Of a stretch of 64,000 nt of DNA, positions 61,703 through 64,000 are shown in pieces. Each line of letters opens with the position of its first letter. Position 1 is the first letter of the stretch. The notes beneath the pieces are model-generated. The model was not told where the DNA came from, searched no databases, and was given only the letters and a program-made list of their open reading frames with translations. A program made the position numbers and the translations under genes. This DNA is from Sagittula stellata E-37 (GTDB lineage Bacteria > Pseudomonadota > Alphaproteobacteria > Rhodobacterales > Rhodobacteraceae): positions 62,001 to 126,000 of the forward strand of contig NZ_CP155730.1 in assembly GCF_039724765.1 (NCBI RefSeq), in the 5' to 3' direction.

Positions 61703-63912
61703 CAGCCCGCCGCCCTTTCCAGCCCGGCTGTGCTCGGAGCACGCAGCCTTGCAAGCGGCAAGGTGGCGAGCACCCGGGTGCCGCCCTGCGCGGGTTCGAT
61801 CACGAGCGTGCCGCCGCAGGCCTCTACGCGAAAGCGCAGATTTGCAAGCCCGCTCCCCTGACGCAGCCATTCACCCTTGGTGCCGGTGCCATCGTCCTCG
61901 ACGATCAGCCTGAGTCTTTCACCTGGCAGGGGAAGAAACCGGAGGCTTACGTTGCGGGCTTTGGAATGGCGCAGAGCATTGCTGACAGACTCCCGCAACA
62001 GCGCCCGAAGGGTTTGCGCCTGAAGCGCCGTGAGCGAGATGTGCGGCCTATCCGTGGCGCTTAGGCCGCAGTCCTGCCATTCCATCCCCAGTCCCGCCGC
62101 TTCGAGATGATCGCCGATCTCCCGCCGGAGGTCAGCCAGAAGTTGCGCCAGAACCGCTCCGTCCTCCGCCGGGTTCGACACGATCTGTCGCAGGTCCGAG
62201 AGGGTCTGTCGGATCAGCAGATCCTTCCGCTCCGGGTCCGAAGAGTGCAGCGCGCCCAGCAACTGAACCCCGATATTGTCATGCATGTCGCGGTTGATGC
62301 GGCTGCGTTCGGTTTCGACTGCGGCGTCATGTGCGCGCTGGCGCGCGATGGAGCGGTCGAGCATTCCGACCACACTGCGCGCCAGTCGCTCATCGCGTCG
62401 GTTGAACAAAGCGCGCCCCTGCCGCGCCCAGTGCAGGCGAATGCCCGGCAGACGGTGCGGCAACGGGATCTCGAGCGTTTCGCCGCCGTCGCGCAGGCCG
62501 ACCGCATCGAAGGCCGGTGAGCCGTGCTCGATACGGAGCGGATCGAAAAGGCGACGCAACAGGGCATGAAGCGCGGCATCGCGGTCCTCCGCCCGGGTGG
62601 CAAGAGCCACATCGCTGACCAGCGCGAATAGTTCTTCTTGCCCCAGTCCGCGGTCGTTGCGCAACCAGCGGCCCAGCACATCGCGAAGCGGCAGATAGAT
62701 CAGGCCCACCACGGCGAGCGCGAGGCCGAACGCAGGCGCCCGGTCGAGCGCAAGTCCAAGGATCATTGCCGCGTCGAGTACCAGCAGCAGAAGAACGCCA
62801 CCCATGTAGAAGAGTATGCGGAAGGACCAGTCCGACAACTCGAAGAGCCTGTAGCGCGCGATCCCCATGGCGAGGCCAACAAAGATCACGAGGAAGAAGA
62901 GGAAGGCGTGTCCCTGCGAAAGGCGCGGCGGCGCGCCCATCATCAGGGGAAGCGTGACGGTCAGGCCGAAACCACCGGCACCCACCAGTACAGAAAGGCC
63001 GAACCATCCGAGCATTGCCCGCGCCGTGGGGTTGCGCCGGTTCACCACCGCCTGTGCCAGAACCGCGGCCAGCAGCATCAGCATTGCGAGGACGACGGGC
63101 GCCTGTCGGTTCTGCAGCGCATCCGGCCAGTCGACAAGGACGGTCAGGATGAAGACCGAGAACAGCGCAGCGACGGACCAGAGCGCCGCCCGCCCGGCAA
63201 GTCGTGCCGGATAGATCAGGAAAAGGTTGATCATCCCGATCCCGAAGACCAGCGTCCCTAGGTAGTTCAGCCGCGAAGCTATCGTGAAGACCTCGGTACT
63301 GAGCGCAAGCTCCCGGGTGCTGTAGAGCGCGGCCGCGTCAGCGGAGATCATCAGGCCGAGACCTGCAAGCCCGAAGCACTGAACCGCCCGGTCTTCGTGC
63401 CGCAATGCCATGACCCAGCCGCCCAGAACGATACCTGCGAAGCCCACGCCAAGCTGGACCCAGAAGACGCCCGGCAGGTCGCCAAGAGGCCGGGAAGGCG
63501 CCGGTCGGATCTCTTGCATGACGCGGTCGGGCGCGCCTTGGGGGTGCAACTTAAGATGGGTTGTGGGTGCTGCTATACGCGCGAGCAGCGCGTCCTGCTT
63601 CGCAAAGAAGGCGCGCATCTCTTCGGGGTCTGTCAGGGCGTCAGGCTCTTCGGTCAGGTCTCGCGCATTGACCGGCAGGGCCGGGAGGCCGGGCGCAGCA
63701 ACCGAGAGGAGCGTCGCGCCTTGGGGGACGCGGCCTTCGGCGGGACCGTCAGGATGGACCGCATAGACTATGGCGCTGTTGTCCGGCCCCGCGACGAGCC
63801 GCACCCCGAGCCAAGGCTGACTGAGCGCGATCCAGAGCACCAGGGTCGCGACGGCAAGCCCAAGTGCCAGCGCCGACGCAGCGAGCAGAGCCGGAGAATA
63901 GGTTTGCTTCAT
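61702..63912 (-). CDS. NarX-type sensor histidine kinase with PDZ-like input and multi-helix membrane domain
   Basis: A 736-residue inner-membrane kinase. Helix 1 is near residues 9-30. A periplasmic region (about 31-140) resembles a PDZ segment (YAVHPDGPAEGRVPQGATLL). About seven to eight helices follow between residues 145 and 410, then a cytoplasmic region with the HisKA_3 box SRINRDMHDNIGVQLLGAL near residue 540, and an HATPase domain with IVEDDGTGTKGE and GSGLANLRFRVEACGG. It phosphorylates the regulator encoded just downstream. The signal is unknown. Confidence 0.9.
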   Translation of the reverse strand: MKQTYSPALLAASALALGLAVATLVLWIALSQPWLGVRLVAGPDNSAIVYAVHPDGPAEGRVPQGATLLSVAAPGLPALPVNARDLTEEPDALTDPEEMRAFFAKQDALLARIAAPTTHLKLHPQGAPDRVMQEIRPAPSRPLGDLPGVFWVQLGVGFAGIVLGGWVMALRHEDRAVQCFGLAGLGLMISADAAALYSTRELALSTEVFTIASRLNYLGTLVFGIGMINLFLIYPARLAGRAALWSVAALFSVFILTVLVDWPDALQNRQAPVVLAMLMLLAAVLAQAVVNRRNPTARAMLGWFGLSVLVGAGGFGLTVTLPLMMGAPPRLSQGHAFLFFLVIFVGLAMGIARYRLFELSDWSFRILFYMGGVLLLLVLDAAMILGLALDRAPAFGLALAVVGLIYLPLRDVLGRWLRNDRGLGQEELFALVSDVALATRAEDRDAALHALLRRLFDPLRIEHGSPAFDAVGLRDGGETLEIPLPHRLPGIRLHWARQGRALFNRRDERLARSVVGMLDRSIARQRAHDAAVETERSRINRDMHDNIGVQLLGALHSSDPERKDLLIRQTLSDLRQIVSNPAEDGAVLAQLLADLRREIGDHLEAAGLGMEWQDCGLSATDRPHISLTALQAQTLRALLRESVSNALRHSKARNVSLRFLPLPGERLRLIVEDDGTGTKGEWLRQGSGLANLRFRVEACGGTLVIEPAQGGTRVLATLPLARLRAPSTAGLERAAG

Positions 63913-63925
63913 GCGGTGGGTGCCA

Positions 63926-63939
63926 TGTTTCGCGAAACA
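63926..63939. promoter_or_regulatory. 14-bp perfect palindrome upstream of the sensor kinase
   Basis: TGTTTCGCGAAACA is its own reverse complement over all 14 bases. It lies 13 bases before the start codon at 63912, in the leader. It is a good operator candidate, possibly for autoregulation. The protein that binds it cannot be named from sequence. Confidence 0.5.
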
Positions 63940-64000
63940 CCAGAAACCAAATATTCCAAAAGTTTAGTGCCAGTATTTTTGCTTGAATACCCCTGAACAG

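Overview
The window looks like chromosomal DNA from a high-GC alphaproteobacterium, most likely a Rhodobacterales/Roseobacter-group marine or soil heterotroph. This is inferred from the gene repertoire: Bat/MoxR operon, YfdX, DctPQM TRAP transporter, tandem DUF1185 genes, molybdenum hydroxylase with HyuAB, and many CoA-ester catabolic genes. No rRNA, tRNA, CRISPR array or replication origin was seen.

Layout. (1) 1-470: the tail of an unknown gene and a decayed insertion-sequence chimera. (2) 468-3001: methyltransferase and DHA2 exporter, divergent from an Rrf2 regulator. (3) 3288-10475: a complete Bat-type operon (MoxR ATPase, DUF58, DUF4381, BatA, a BatB/BatC fusion with a 21-residue polyglutamine run, BatD). 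(4) 10543-13328: YfdX and an OmpR-type two-component system. (5) 13489-21683: a LysR regulator divergent from a dipeptide-type ABC importer and an AbgB-like M20 amidohydrolase.

(6) 21876-40183 is the most interesting part. A long minus-strand operon encodes a 6-hydroxynicotinate-reductase-like flavo-iron-sulfur protein, a UPF0280 protein, two paralogous DUF1185 proteins, a Rieske oxygenase, a Liv-type importer with fused LivH-LivM, and a MarR regulator. Upstream lie a ferredoxin-NADP-reductase-like gene and a divergent plus-strand operon (FAD subunit and fused 2Fe-2S/molybdenum subunit of a molybdenum hydroxylase, then HyuA and HyuB). Three closely matching 16-bp operators, each 38-54 bases before a start codon (HNR, FNR, molybdenum hydroxylase), tie these units into one regulon. 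The enzyme set fits import, hydroxylation, reduction and ATP-driven ring opening of an N-heterocyclic carboxylate; the actual substrate is unknown.

(7) 40200-40755: a frameshifted IS6-family transposase. (8) 40902-53625: an aromatic or organic-acid locus around a LysR gene. Its minus arm holds DctP, a CoA-transferase, a gentisate-dioxygenase-like bicupin, a FAH-family hydrolase, a PrpB-like lyase and a PrpF-like isomerase; its plus arm holds a FAD monooxygenase, DctQ, DctM and a fumarate-reductase-like flavoprotein. (9) 53811-60862: a second CoA-transferase, SDR, three acyl-CoA dehydrogenases (two adjacent and probably heteromeric) and an enoyl-CoA hydratase, with remnants of two further genes. 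(10) 60921-63912: an IS5-family remnant and a NarL/NarX-type two-component system with a 14-bp perfect palindrome upstream.

All functions are read from sequence and remembered family features; no database search was run.
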